A DNA stretch of 64,000 nt from Phoenix dactylifera (taxonomy: Eukaryota > Streptophyta > Magnoliopsida > Arecales > Arecaceae). Below are positions 25,520 through 35,850 of the stretch, piece by piece. The stretch lies in assembly GCF_009389715.1 (NCBI RefSeq), contig NC_052407.1, positions 9,272,475 to 9,336,474 of the forward strand. The letters are read 5' to 3'. The position numbers were made by a program, and so were the translations under genes. Positions within the stretch are counted from its first letter, which is position 1. Every line of letters starts with the position of its first letter. The notes under the pieces are model-generated. The model did not search any database. It was not told the origin of the DNA and was given only the letters and a program-made list of their open reading frames with translations.

Positions 25520-25655
25520 AAATCTATCTATCCATAGCTATAATTCAGGCTGATATATGTTTAGGCTTTTAGCTATAACTTTTTAACCAAATGTTCTTTT
25601 GAGATGATTCTTGTCGGGTTAGAAAGATAACGTAAGGGGCTACAACTTTTTATAA
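25520..25655 (+). mobile_element. Sirevirus LTR fragment
   Basis: Matches the repeated block at 43045-43170 and 43231-43360 inside the LTR at 42759-44170 (ctatctatccatagctataatt … aacgtaaggggctacaac), in the same orientation. It may be what remains of the 5' LTR of the plus-strand Sirevirus whose 3' half is at 41162-44170. Its right edge abuts minus-strand gag sequence. Confidence 0.7.
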
Positions 25656-26768
25656 TCATTCACCAATTCACTGAAGGCATCATAAAGTTCATCAAAAGTA
25701 AAACTTAATGAAATTTCAAAGGATACCTCACTATCATCTGCCATAAGGCAAATGTTGGCTCTTTCTTGGGGTTCTTCCTCTGATGAAGACTCCTCGCTGT
25801 CGCTCCATGTCATGACAAATGCCCTCTTCTCCTTCTTTGTGAATTTCTTTAATTAAGGGCAGTCGGTCTTGAAATGACTGGGCTTTTTACACGTGAAACA
25901 AATCACTGCCTCTCTTTCTTTTTCAGTTTCTTTTGAGTGGGCCTCTTCTTGTAGTATGGCTTCTTCCTCATGAACTTCTTGAATTTTCATACAAGAAGGG
26001 CCACATCATCATCTTGTTCTTCTTTTTCTTCACTATTGTCCTCATATTCTTTTTGAGCAGTGGCCTTCAAGGCTATAACCTTCTTTCTTTGGGTCTTATC
26101 CTCACTGTATTGCTTCATGGTCAGCTTGTATGTCATTAGGAATCCAAGAAGCACTTCTAGTGGAAGCATATTGAGATCTTTGGCCTCTTGAATCGCTGTC
26201 ACCTTGGCTTCCCATGACCTTGGAAGGGACCTAAAAATTTTTCTGATAGAATCAGTGTCAACATATGATTTACCTAAACTTTTCAAACCATAAACAATGT
26301 CAGTAAATCTAGTAAACATAGCAGTGATGGATTCACTTGGTTCCATTTTAAACAATTCATACTTATGCACTAACATGTTAATTTTGAATTTCTTAACTTG
26401 ATTGGTACCTTCATGGGTAACCTCAAGTCTATCATATATTTCTTTGGCAGCAATGCAGGTTGAAATTCTATTAAATTCATTGGGATCTAATGCATAATAT
26501 AAAACATTCATTGCTTTGGCATTCAATTGTGCTAACTTTCTATCATTGTCATTCCAATCTCTTTCAGATTTGGGGACAACTACACTATATCAACTATGCG
26601 TGTGAGAATGTGTGGTCCATTGATGATTATGCTCCAAATGTCATAATCAAGAACTTGAATGAAAATTCTCATTCTAGCCTTCTAATAGGTATAATTTATT
26701 TCATTGAACAAAAAAGGCCTATTGGTAGACTGTCCTTCAGCTAGAGAGGAGCCAAAAGAGGTTGCCAT
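25656..26768 (-). pseudogene. Sirevirus (Ty1/copia) gag, minus strand, broken
   Basis: Begins at the ATG at 26768 (MATSFGSSLAEGQST) and shows the copia gag order: FLFNEINYTY then a stop in place of the usual Trp, KARMRIFIQ, a shifted stretch, then an open run from about 26526 to 25987 carrying the UBN2-type gag domain (DRLEVTHEGTNQVKKFKINML, FTRFTDIVYGLKSLGK, LPRSWEAKVTAI). After another stop come the zinc knuckle ICFTCKKPSHFKTDCP near 25870 (C-x2-C-x4-H-x4-C) and the downstream CLMADDSE…FDELYDAF segment. The frame is cut at 25655 by unrelated LTR sequence, so no protease, integrase or RT follows. Confidence 0.88.
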
Positions 26769-26828
26769 CAAATCTTTTGCTCTTTGACGGTTAAGTCAAA
26801 ATCAAAAGACAAGAAATTATAGAGTACC

Positions 26829-26843
26829 TACTCTGATACCACT
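26829..26843 (-). other. Primer-binding site of the minus-strand Sirevirus
   Basis: Minus strand reads AGTGGTATCAGAGTA directly after the LTR end …GAGCAACA. It contains the tRNA-iMet-type core TGGTATCAGAG. Confidence 0.75.
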
Positions 26844-27287
26844 TGTTGCTCAAAAGACAACCCAAGAGGGGGGGGGGGGTGAATTGGGTCCTCAAAAAAT
26901 TATGCTATTCAAATTTACTAATGAAAGCTTTCATGATTTTAAGCGGAAGTAAGTAAAGCAATAATAGAAAAGCAGTAAAGAAATGAAGAGCAATAAATCA
27001 CAACACAAACACGCAAGATTTATAGTGGTTTGGAGCTAACTCTTGCTCCTACGTCTACTTTCCAAGCTCACTTCAAAATTTACTATAATCTTCAGATTAC
27101 AGCCTGGTTGTTTTGCGAGTTCACAACCCAACTCGTTATTTTACCGAGATCACAACGAACCCAGTTAGTTTTTCCTAGGTCACCAACTAGAACCAAACCC
27201 CAACCAACCTTGGTTGAATACAATCCAATTCATAGGCTTGGACAATGCCTTAACCCCTTGATTCAATCCCCTAATTGAATCAATTAC

Positions 27288-29659
27288 TGTTGGAAATTGT
27301 ATCATAAATGTCAATCGTCAGCATGTTGATGATTGAATTTTGAAAATGAATTGACAAATTAATAAAGTGTTATTTGGCATTATTCATTATTGTACATCTT
27401 CAAATGAACTCTTATATGATGAAGTTCTTAGGACTTATTTTATGATAAAGGAGGATTTATCTTCGAGTCCTTAAACTTGTTCGCGACCAAATGATATGTT
27501 GTTTCTGGGACGACAGCATTGTCGAGATTAGGTTGTTGTGTGACATATACGTTGGTTGTCCTCTTAACCAAGGAGTATGGAGACACTGGTATGCCACACA
27601 GGTGAAGTGTAGGAGTACATTTTACTGAACGTGACCAATTTCAGAATGCTCTACTGTCAAGAGATGTTCCGAGTGGATATGGGTATAAGTTTGGCCCTCT
27701 GACCTGAGATCGTAATCTGTGACTAGTAAGCAACTCACTGTACTTTGGTACCAGACTACCTGAATTTCTAATTCAGTGATAGAAGGTCACTGGGTGCAGT
27801 CAAGTACTTGCGTAGTCAGTTGTGAGTCAAGATGGAATTGACCCCTCCTGAAAACAGGAGATAATATCTTGTGATTAATTTAGCAAAACCTTGGTCAGGG
27901 TAATCCCAGTGAGGAGTCACGGGATATTTAAAGTTAATCACATAATGGATGTACTAATTATAGGGTTGACAGTGAGCTCTAAGTTATCCTGGCATTAGGA
28001 GTCAAAGGGATTGAATTATAAAGTAACCATAGTCTAGAGTTCCAGAATATTTGCTTCGCATATATTCGGCCTATCCGGACGTCGGGTACCATTGCTAGAT
28101 GGTCACATCGATTAGTATAGGAAGATGTTCCTATACTACCGGCTTAGGTTCGAACCTATGAGGTCACATGCATAGAAGTTTCTAGGTTGATCAAATGGCT
28201 GATTGATGATTAAGAATTATTTAGGGATAATTTGGTCAATTCGATTGACAAATTATCCTAAGCAAAAGTTGTATTAAAATAATTATTAAATTATTAGAGG
28301 ATTAATTAGCAATTAGATTGCTAATGAACTCAATTTGATTGAGTAATTGGGCTTAGGTTGAGCCACATTGAATAGGATTCAATTTGGGCTGCATCAAGAT
28401 TTGACCTAATTGGATTGGGTTCAACCCAAGTAGATTGAGCTTAACCCAATTGATGGGACTTGACCAATTGGATTGGGCTTGAACCAAATCAACTAGAAGA
28501 CCTTATTTGATGAGGATTATGAGTCTAAATAATCAGAATTGGATAAGAAGAAGAATCCCTAAATTTTAGGAACCCATCCTTATCTTCTTGGATAAGAATG
28601 ATACCTTGATTTATCCATAATATTTTCTATGCCTATCCTCTTTATTTTGGGCCAAAAATTGGCATGAGAAGAGAGGAGGCGTGGGGATATATTTCCTATA
28701 AAAATGGCACCTTAAATCTTCCTAGAAAGATTTAGATGAATTTCCTAATTTGTAGGGATTGCATGGTGCATGAAATAGGGTGGTCTGCGGCTGAACTATA
28801 GATGCATGAATTCCTATACTTTAGGGATTCAAAATGTACGAAATTTGGATATGTTTATCTACTCTTAGCTACCAAACCACCAGAATTTTTTTGGAATTTT
28901 ATCAGCGAAATTAGTTGGCTAAATTAGGTGTGAGGTGTGGGGTGGTCTTTTGGCTATAAAAGACCTCCATGCCTTGGGTTCAAGATATACAATATTTAGA
29001 AGTTTCAAAAAATTCTGAAAAAATTCTCTGAGGGCCTCCATCCCTTCTTCTCCTTCTTGCTCACATCCATCCTCCATATCCTTGAAGAACAATCAAAGGT
29101 TGAGTGTTTAGAAGGAGACAGCTTCAGCCATTGCAACGTTCCTACGCAAGCTAGCACTCCCGCGGAAGACGATCTACTTAGGGCTTCGCGTGTACTTCTC
29201 ATAGAGGCCATTCGTGTGCGTGGCTGCAAAGTCGAGGATCAGATCTACAAGTTTCTTCTATCATAAAAGGTATTTATCCTACATCAATATTTTATTTTGG
29301 AGTCAGGGTCTAGGTCTGATTCCCCGAGATTTTACCCTCCTTTGAGGCTCCTCATGGAGTTATCTCCAGAATCCATTCGATGGATATTCGGAGATTAATT
29401 AGAATAGAGTGTTTATCTTTCAGATTTGATAGTTAATTATGCATAAAAGTTTTAGCATAATTGTTTAAATGATTCCGGCATAATCCTATGTGTTCTTAAG
29501 GTGCTGATTTCTAGATTTGATCTTGTAAGCATGCATGAATTAAATTGTTTGATTTGGTTTTTTTGCTGTATTTTAAAATTTAAAAAGAACTATGTATGGC
29601 TTGATCCCCCTTATGAAGGGGTACGTAGGCAACCCGATCAGATTCAGCCATGGTTTTCA
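27288..29659 (+). mobile_element. Putative solo LTR nested in the Sirevirus LTR
   Basis: Starts TGTTGGAAATTGTATC, a common start for Ty1/copia LTRs, and runs about 2.4 kb to …CATGGTTTTCA before an A tract. It contains TATAAAAG at 28955-28962 and, near the end, the phrase ccttatgaaggggtacgtaggcaacc that is frequent in plant LTR ends. No coding domain is present. No clean 5-bp target duplication was found (ATTAC before, AAAAA after), so the right edge is approximate. Confidence 0.5.
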
Positions 29660-30149
29660 AAAAAAAAAAATTCAGCATGCTTAACACCGAAGAACCTAGG
29701 ATTCACTTTCAGTTACAAGATATGAAAAGATTGTTTTTACACAATTACAAGCTTCTTTATATAAGCAGATATGACAATTTAAATAAAGGAGTAAAGAAAA
29801 GAAAGCTTGTAAGCAAAGATTGTTGCTGGAAGAACTTTGGCTTCTCCTTTACTTGACCCTCTTCTGATTTCATATGAAGTTGAGGATCACTGAGGCAGCT
29901 TTGATTGAAGAGAAAGCTTTAAATTCACACAAGTTGCTTTTCTTCTCTCTCTTTTTCTTTGAATGGCCCTTGAATGCTTTTATGAGGTGTTTTTCTTAAT
30001 TGCTCTTTATGATCACTTCATTCCTTTTTGAAAAATTGTTAAACACACCTTCTTATAGTCTTCTACTAGAGAAATAGCAGTTAGAGACTAAAATAGAGCC
30101 GTTCTGCCACTTCTGGATGTTCTGACAAACTAGCCATTGGAGTGCCAGT

Positions 30150-30745
30150 AGATTTGGAGACGTCTCGTTCTTTCTGTAAGTCGGCTCGTCTCAAGTTGGA
30201 GACATCTCGAGTCTATCTGGAGTTGACTCGAAATCGGGCTCTTCATAAGTGAGTTTCTGTTAATCCTGCGGGAGATGGCTCGCATATTTCGGGAGTCGGC
30301 TTGCACTCTGCCTCATCAAAATTGAGTTTTTGCTTTCATCTGTGGGAGACGGGTCGCAACAGTCTGGAGTCGGCTTGTGCTCTACCTCATTGCAATTGAG
30401 TTTTTGCTTTCATTTGTAGGAGACGGCTTGCAACAGTCTAGAGTCGGCTCACGCTCTACTTGCAAAATCTATTCTTCTATTTTTTCTCTGAAGAAGACAG
30501 CTCACGCTCCAAAGGAGACGTCTCGCATTTTGATCAGAGAAAAGTGCTAATCTATTCTTCACTGTGGGAGACAACTCGCGCTCAGCTGGAGACGTCTCGT
30601 GCACTGGTACGTTGAGACAGTCTTCTGTCTTTCTACTAGAGTCGACTCATCTCTGTCATGAGTCAGCTTGAGGATGTGCCAGAATTCTTTCTTTATGCCA
30701 GAGACGTCTCGTTCACTGTGGGAGACGTCTCGTGGACTGTCCAAT
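30150..30745. repeat. Cluster of GAGACGTCTC palindromes
   Basis: About twelve diverged repeats of a gagacgtctcg / gagtcgactcg type motif, spaced roughly 20-75 bp. The perfect 10-bp palindrome GAGACGTCTC occurs five times (near 30156, 30513, 30589, 30701 and 30721). It lies in the U3-side third of the Sirevirus LTR. Palindromic motif clusters are a known trait of Sirevirus non-coding regions. Confidence 0.8.
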
Positions 30746-30935
30746 TGCAACTAAGGTTCAACCTAAGTGTTTAACTCATCTTAATTTCTTTAAACCTTTT
30801 TCTAATGGATTTCTCTTAAGTTTTTATGTATTTTCTTCTGAAACACTCACTTAAATTCATTAGTACAATAAGAAATATGCTCATGTGTTTTGGTCTCATC
30901 AAAATCAAATAAGGGATCAACATAATTGATCAACA

Positions 30936-31980
30936 CCCTTAGCTATCATGGACTCCGAAGTCCTGAAAATTTCTCATGGACTAGTTTGCTTCCATATGAG
31001 CTCAAAGGGAAGAAATCAAACAAGAGGTCCATGAGTTCATGTGAAACTTTAGGACTCCTAAATCGCCAACCTCCTTTACAGCCCAACCTAAAATCGGTTT
31101 GGCCGCACCACCTATAGTCCTTTCCCATTCTCCTAGGAACCAAATCCAATACTCTAGGTGTCAACAATTCGGCCACATAGCGTCTCAATGTTCCATTAAG
31201 ACCTACCTGATTACTGAACCAGAAGTTAGAAACCAAGAGGCCGAATATGTCGAAGATGTCTATGAATGAAATATAGAAGATTATGTAGAAGACTTTGAAG
31301 ACAAACCCACCGGATTAGAATTTGTCCAGAATGATCTCCAAAAGGAAACTGTTGACCAAAGTACAAATACACCACTTCACATCACTACTTCGAAAGAGGT
31401 AGTAAAAGATATCGAGATCCAGTCTCCTGTGTTAGCATATGTGGCTAAAGCTATCAATAAGGAATCCAACCTTGACCATTCTCCTATGATAGCTTCCATT
31501 TTAGAGGAGTTTCATTCTTTAGTCTTCCGAGCACCTCTGCCTACCCTTCCTTATCATAGGCTCAACCCAAATGCATGCGCTGAGTTGAAACATCAAGTTG
31601 ATGAACTCTTTGCAGGAGGGTATGATTGTAAGAGCCTAAGCCCCTATACTGTGCCTGCATTCCTCAACCCCACAAAAGATAGTTCTTGCAGGATGCGTGT
31701 TGATAGTCATGCCATCGACAAACTTACGGTTAAATATCGCTTTCCCATTCCTAGGCTAAACGACTTTTTAGATTCTATGTCTGGTGCCACAATCTTATCT
31801 AAGATTGATTTGAAGAGTTGTTACCACCAGATTTGGATTCGTTCCGAATGCCCATAGCCAGATGTCATTATGGATTTCGTATTAGGGCTTCCACGTACTT
31901 CTACCAAGTACGATTTTATTTTTGTGGTTGTGAACCGATTTTCAAAGATGGCTCATTTTCTTTTCTATTCTAAGACTTCT
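30936..31980 (+). pseudogene. Outer Ty3 element, left fragment: gag / RT-N / integrase pieces
   Basis: Begins abruptly beside the Sirevirus LTR within gag. Broken frames show RTPKSP…AQPKIGLAAPP, the knuckle RCQQFGHIASQC, the acidic linker VEDVYE and PLHITTSKEV, then an RT N-terminus open from 31429 (RVDSHAIDKLTVKYRFPIP, SKIDLKSCYHQI). It jumps directly to integrase ([23 protein letters not shown]) and ends at SKTS, where the full-length element is inserted. Capsid and protease are missing at the same points as in the minus-strand element, whereas the RT-to-integrase deletion differs. Continues at 39731. Confidence 0.88.
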
Positions 31981-32367
31981 TGATGGGGACATCAGCTAGG
32001 CCACCATTTTATTTGCATATTTATTTTATTTTTATTTTTGGGTTTATTTGCAGTTTAGGGCTTATTTGTGTTATTTGTGGGTTTATTAGGATTTATTTCT
32101 GTGTAAGGAGATTTATGCAAATTGTGTATTTGGGCCCTATATATAGGGACCTATTTTCATGATTAGGGTTTAATGAAGGTTTAATAATTTTTCCCCCATG
32201 TCTTGCCCTCTTCTTTTCCTCCTCCTCATTCTCTTCTCCCTCTTCTCTTCCTCCTCCTCATTCTCTTCTCCATCTTCTTCTATTCCCATCTTAAAGCTAC
32301 AACGTACGGCAACCCCAACAGTACGTTCTCATCACTGCAGCCATTTCTTCCTTCCGGTTCGGCATCA
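31981..32367 (+). repeat. 5' LTR of the full-length Ty3 element
   Basis: 387 bp, TGATGGGGACATCAG … GGTTCGGCATCA. TATATATA within ggccctatatataggg near 32135 is the promoter core. The downstream part is T/C rich (tcctcctcattctcttctcc repeats). Confidence 0.93.
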
Positions 32368-32382
32368 ACTTGGTATCAGAGC
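32368..32382 (+). other. Primer-binding site of the full-length Ty3 element
   Basis: ACTTGGTATCAGAGC directly after the LTR; the core TGGTATCAGAGC is complementary to plant initiator-Met tRNA. Same sequence and spacing as in the minus-strand element. Confidence 0.88.
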
Positions 32383-34593
32383 AAATCGGTTTTGCTTCTA
32401 TTGCCAAAGCCCCAATCCAACAACAGTCTTCCTTTCCCTTGGTTCCCACCAACAACAAGAACAGGGCCTCTCCCTCTGTCAGTTCCGCTCACCAAAAAAG
32501 GGATCTCTCGCTCTCTCAGTTCTCACAAGAAGGGACAGAGGGGAACAACCCCTGGTTCACCGGGCTTCTCTCGGTTCCTTCTTTCCCTCTGTCAGCTTCA
32601 CAAAAAAAAAAAGAACGAAGAGATCTCTACGGCTAGTCCTCCCCGTCCACCTGTCATCACTCCCGACACCACCATCAGCCACGGTACCCTCACCGTGTTC
32701 CACCTCCCCTGCATCATCGCCGGCGGCCACTTCGCCGTCCATAGAAAACTTACCGATGTATGGCCGAGCGTTGCCGGATCCCCGGATTTTGGTTGGCACA
32801 TAAGCTCTACGCGGTACCCCGACCACGGACACCGGAGCGTGTCGACGGGCCACGAGTGACTCCCGCTGCCGGAAAGAAGAAGAGCATCGCCGTTCTATTT
32901 TCAGCCCTGTCCCTCGGCACTGTCGATGCACCCGCCGACCGCTGCACACAGGAGAATTCCGGCCGCCACCACGTTCAGCTGCCGCCTGTCGCCGCCGACC
33001 ACGGAGCTGCGGCAGCGGACTCCGTCGTTGCTCCGTTCGGCCGTTCCGCCACTGCCGCCGAAGCGCCCGGATCATCCTCCCGAATCGATCGGGAGGTTGA
33101 AGAAGAAATCGGGTAACGGGTAAGTCCTAAACCCGTTACCCACAACCCGGTAACCCGGGTCCAACAAGTTTAAAAAAAAAATTGCACGCGATCTGCACGT
33201 GCTGGGCTTCTCAGTTATCGGAGCGGGTTTCAACCGAAATCCGAACCCGATAACCCAAACCCGTAAAGGGTAAAAAAAAAAACTGTTTACCTATGTTTCC
33301 GCCGAAGGGAAACCATAGGTGTTTCCTCCGCCATCGCCATCGACGCCGCCGACGTTGCCGCCTCCTCGTCGCAGCGTCGCCCTCTGCCTATGCCGCCGAC
33401 ACGCAGCGCCGCCCCGTGCTGCGACCGCCCCATCTCCACCGCAGCGCCACCCCCTTCCTCCGTGCTGCGACCGCCATCCACCTCCGCCTTGCAGCCCTTG
33501 CAATCGCCACCAAGCGCCGCCGCCTAAAGTTCCCGCCGTCGCCTTCCTCGCCCCACCTCTCTTCGGCTGCCTCCTCCTCACCGCCGCCACCATCTTCCCT
33601 TCCGCCGAGAAGCACCAAACCCCCCCCCCCCCAACTTCACTATCCTTCTCTCGGCCACCACCCGAGAGTGAACTGCCTAGCCCCTCCTCTGCTCGCACAC
33701 CGCAAACCCGCCGCGCTCCACCTTCTTCATCTTCTTCCTTTTCCGCCGCCACGATCCGCCCCTTATCTCCTTCTCCCGTCCGCCCACACACCCGCATCAA
33801 ACCTCACCCGAGCCACACCAAAACCCCCACAGCCTTCGGGCCGTCCCACTCACATTGCACGGGCCCAACCAAACAACCGGCCCCATCTGCTCCTTTCTGA
33901 ACCCCAACCCACAAGGCCGCCAACCCTTTTTCTCAACTGCGGGCCAGAGCCCAAGCCCAATCGGCCGCAGGTCCTATTACAGGCCGATCCAGCATCTTCT
34001 TCAGCCCATTCTAGAAGTCCAGAAGGCCATTTTGCTGCAGCGCCAGGTCCACAGCTCCAACTAACTTCGCCTGATGCTGATTTCGTGTTCGAGACTCTAC
34101 AACGGACGCTTCTGGTTGACTGCATTCACCACAGGTAATAGGTTCTTCCTCCTTTTGGGCTTGTTTATCTAATTATATTCTAGTTCTCTTGCATGACAAC
34201 CATAATTGAAAACTTACTTTCCTGTCATATTTTGCAACCTTGAACATATATTACCACACCCGTCCTATTCATCCTATCAATCTAGATATTAAATTAGCAC
34301 ATCCTAGCGACAGAATAGTTCTCAACATCCATAGATCATATTACTTTCGGACTTTGAACGACTGTAATACGTGTTTGCAACCTAATTTCTTATAGTGACC
34401 AATTTTCTACCTTAATTCTGAAATAACCAAAGTGCAAATTAGTAATATTTAATTTTAAGTTATTTTTGTGAAAAATTTGCTGATTTCCGAATTCATAGTA
34501 GATTGTATTAATAGGTTGTCTTGCATTGCATATGGTATGTTAGGGTTCATTAGTAGCATTGCATATCATATCACCAACTAGAGTAGTCCCTGC
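32383..34593 (+). other. Leader of the full-length Ty3 element, GC-rich
   Basis: About 2.2 kb between primer site and gag ATG. Its first 200 bp align with the leader of the minus-strand element (ggttttgcttctattgcc…, caacaacaagaacagg). 32650-34000 is rich in gccgcc/ccaccg triplets and opens long overlapping ORFs on both strands with low-complexity translations. No domain was recognised; I do not call a gene here. Confidence 0.75.
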
Positions 34594-35850
34594 ATGCCAA
34601 CCCGTAGCGGTAGAGAGTACCTCCTCACTGACTCTCAGACCCCTTTACCCACCATGGACCCCAGAGTTTTACAAGATATTTTGGAACAATTAGCTGCATT
34701 ACGAGCTGATCAAGATGAATTCAAACGGGAGATCCGTACTCCAGTGCAACACTCTAGGACTCCTGAACCGTCAACCCCAATCGCAGCTTATCTCGAGTTT
34801 GGTTTGACCACACCACCTGTAGCTTTTCCCCATCCCCCTAGGAACCAACTTCCTCCGATCACCAGTGCGATCTTGACGAGCGACTACTTCATACCGTCCG
34901 AGTAGATGCTTCCACATTTGCTGATCAATTAGAGCCGAGTATGTACCTTGATTGGAGAGCAGCCATGGATAACTATTTTGAGTGGTATGAAATGACTGAT
35001 GATCGAAAAGTACGGTTTGCTAAAATGAAGCTTATTGGGCAAGCTCACTGGTACTAGCATAACGTTGAACATATGCGTGAGACCCAGAGGCTTCCACGTA
35101 TCACCACCTGGGAGGACATGAAAGAAAAACTGAATGAAAAGTATCTGCCATTCTCTTACCGACAACGCCTTATGGATAGGTGGTAGAAACTAACTCAAGG
35201 AACTTCAACCGTTGCCGATTACATTGCACGATTTGAGGAGTTTCACATGAGGTGCGGTGTAATCGAAGAGGAGACTGTTACTCTTTCTAGGTTTCGGGCA
35301 GGACTCCGCGAGGAGATTCAGAAAGAATTAATCCTCTGAGAGATTACCACCCTTGGCCAAGCATACCAGTTGGCTCAAGATGTGGATAGTTTCTTACGAA
35401 TCCCTGTAGTGAGGCGTACCGACTCTCAGTCCATACCCCCAGGAGCCCGACCTAATCAAAGCTATCTTTCGCAATCCAGACCATTTTCCAACCATCCTAG
35501 CCAGCCCGGCTCTAGCCAAACACTGACTAGGCCGTTCTCGATGCCTGCTCAAAGTCCGTCATCTGATAAAGAAAAAGGCATACTAGGGTCCAACCCGCCC
35601 TCAAGAAGCCAAACCTAATGTTTCATATGCCAAAAGTTTGGCCATATCGCGTCCCAATGTGCCAAGACCTATCTAATGACTGAATTGGAAGCAGAAACCC
35701 AGGAGACTGAATGTGTCGAAGAAGTCTATGAACCAAACATCGAGGATTTCATAGAAGACTTTGGAGACGAACAGACCGGGTTAGAGTTTGTTCAGACTGA
35801 ATCCCAAAATGAGCCCACTGATCAGAATGACCAAACTCTAGGCTCCATAT
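34594..35850 (+). pseudogene. Gag of the full-length Ty3 element, broken
   Basis: Starts at MPTRSGREYL (34594), parallel to MPTCSDVEYY of the deleted element. It runs through EFKREIRTPVQHSRTPEP, then by frameshift into the capsid-type gag domain (LDWRAAMDNYFEWYEM, WEDMKEKLNEKYLP, TVADYIARFEEFHMRC, FRAGLREEIQKEL) and the zinc knuckle CFICQKFGHIASQC near 35620, followed by an acidic linker (EEVYEPNIEDFIEDF). At least four in-frame stops (at HWY-stop, DRW-stop, LIL-stop, SQT-stop) and one frameshift disable it. The capsid domain here is exactly what the two deleted relatives lack. Confidence 0.88.

Larger units (their letters stand above)
26844..30935 (-). mobile_element. 5' LTR of the minus-strand Sirevirus, split by another LTR
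   Basis: On the minus strand it starts TGTTGATCAATTATGTTG at 30935 and ends …TTTTGAGCAACA at 26844, next to the primer site. The inner end holds the poly-G block gagggggggggggtgaattgggt, a signature also present (inverted, with fewer Gs) near the end of the other Sirevirus LTR at 44130. Probable promoter: TATATAAA at 29764-29757 on the minus strand. About 2.4 kb (27288-29659) is foreign LTR sequence. The upstream third carries the palindrome cluster at 30150-30745. Confidence 0.75.

Noticed and set aside
30150..30745. CRISPR-like or satellite array
   Set aside because: Repeats are short imperfect palindromes at irregular spacing inside an LTR; there are no direct repeats with uniform spacers.
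32198..34138. ORFs of 170-281 codons on both strands, Pro/Ser/His-rich
   Set aside because: Leader of the full-length Ty3 element; no domain, and frames compete on both strands.
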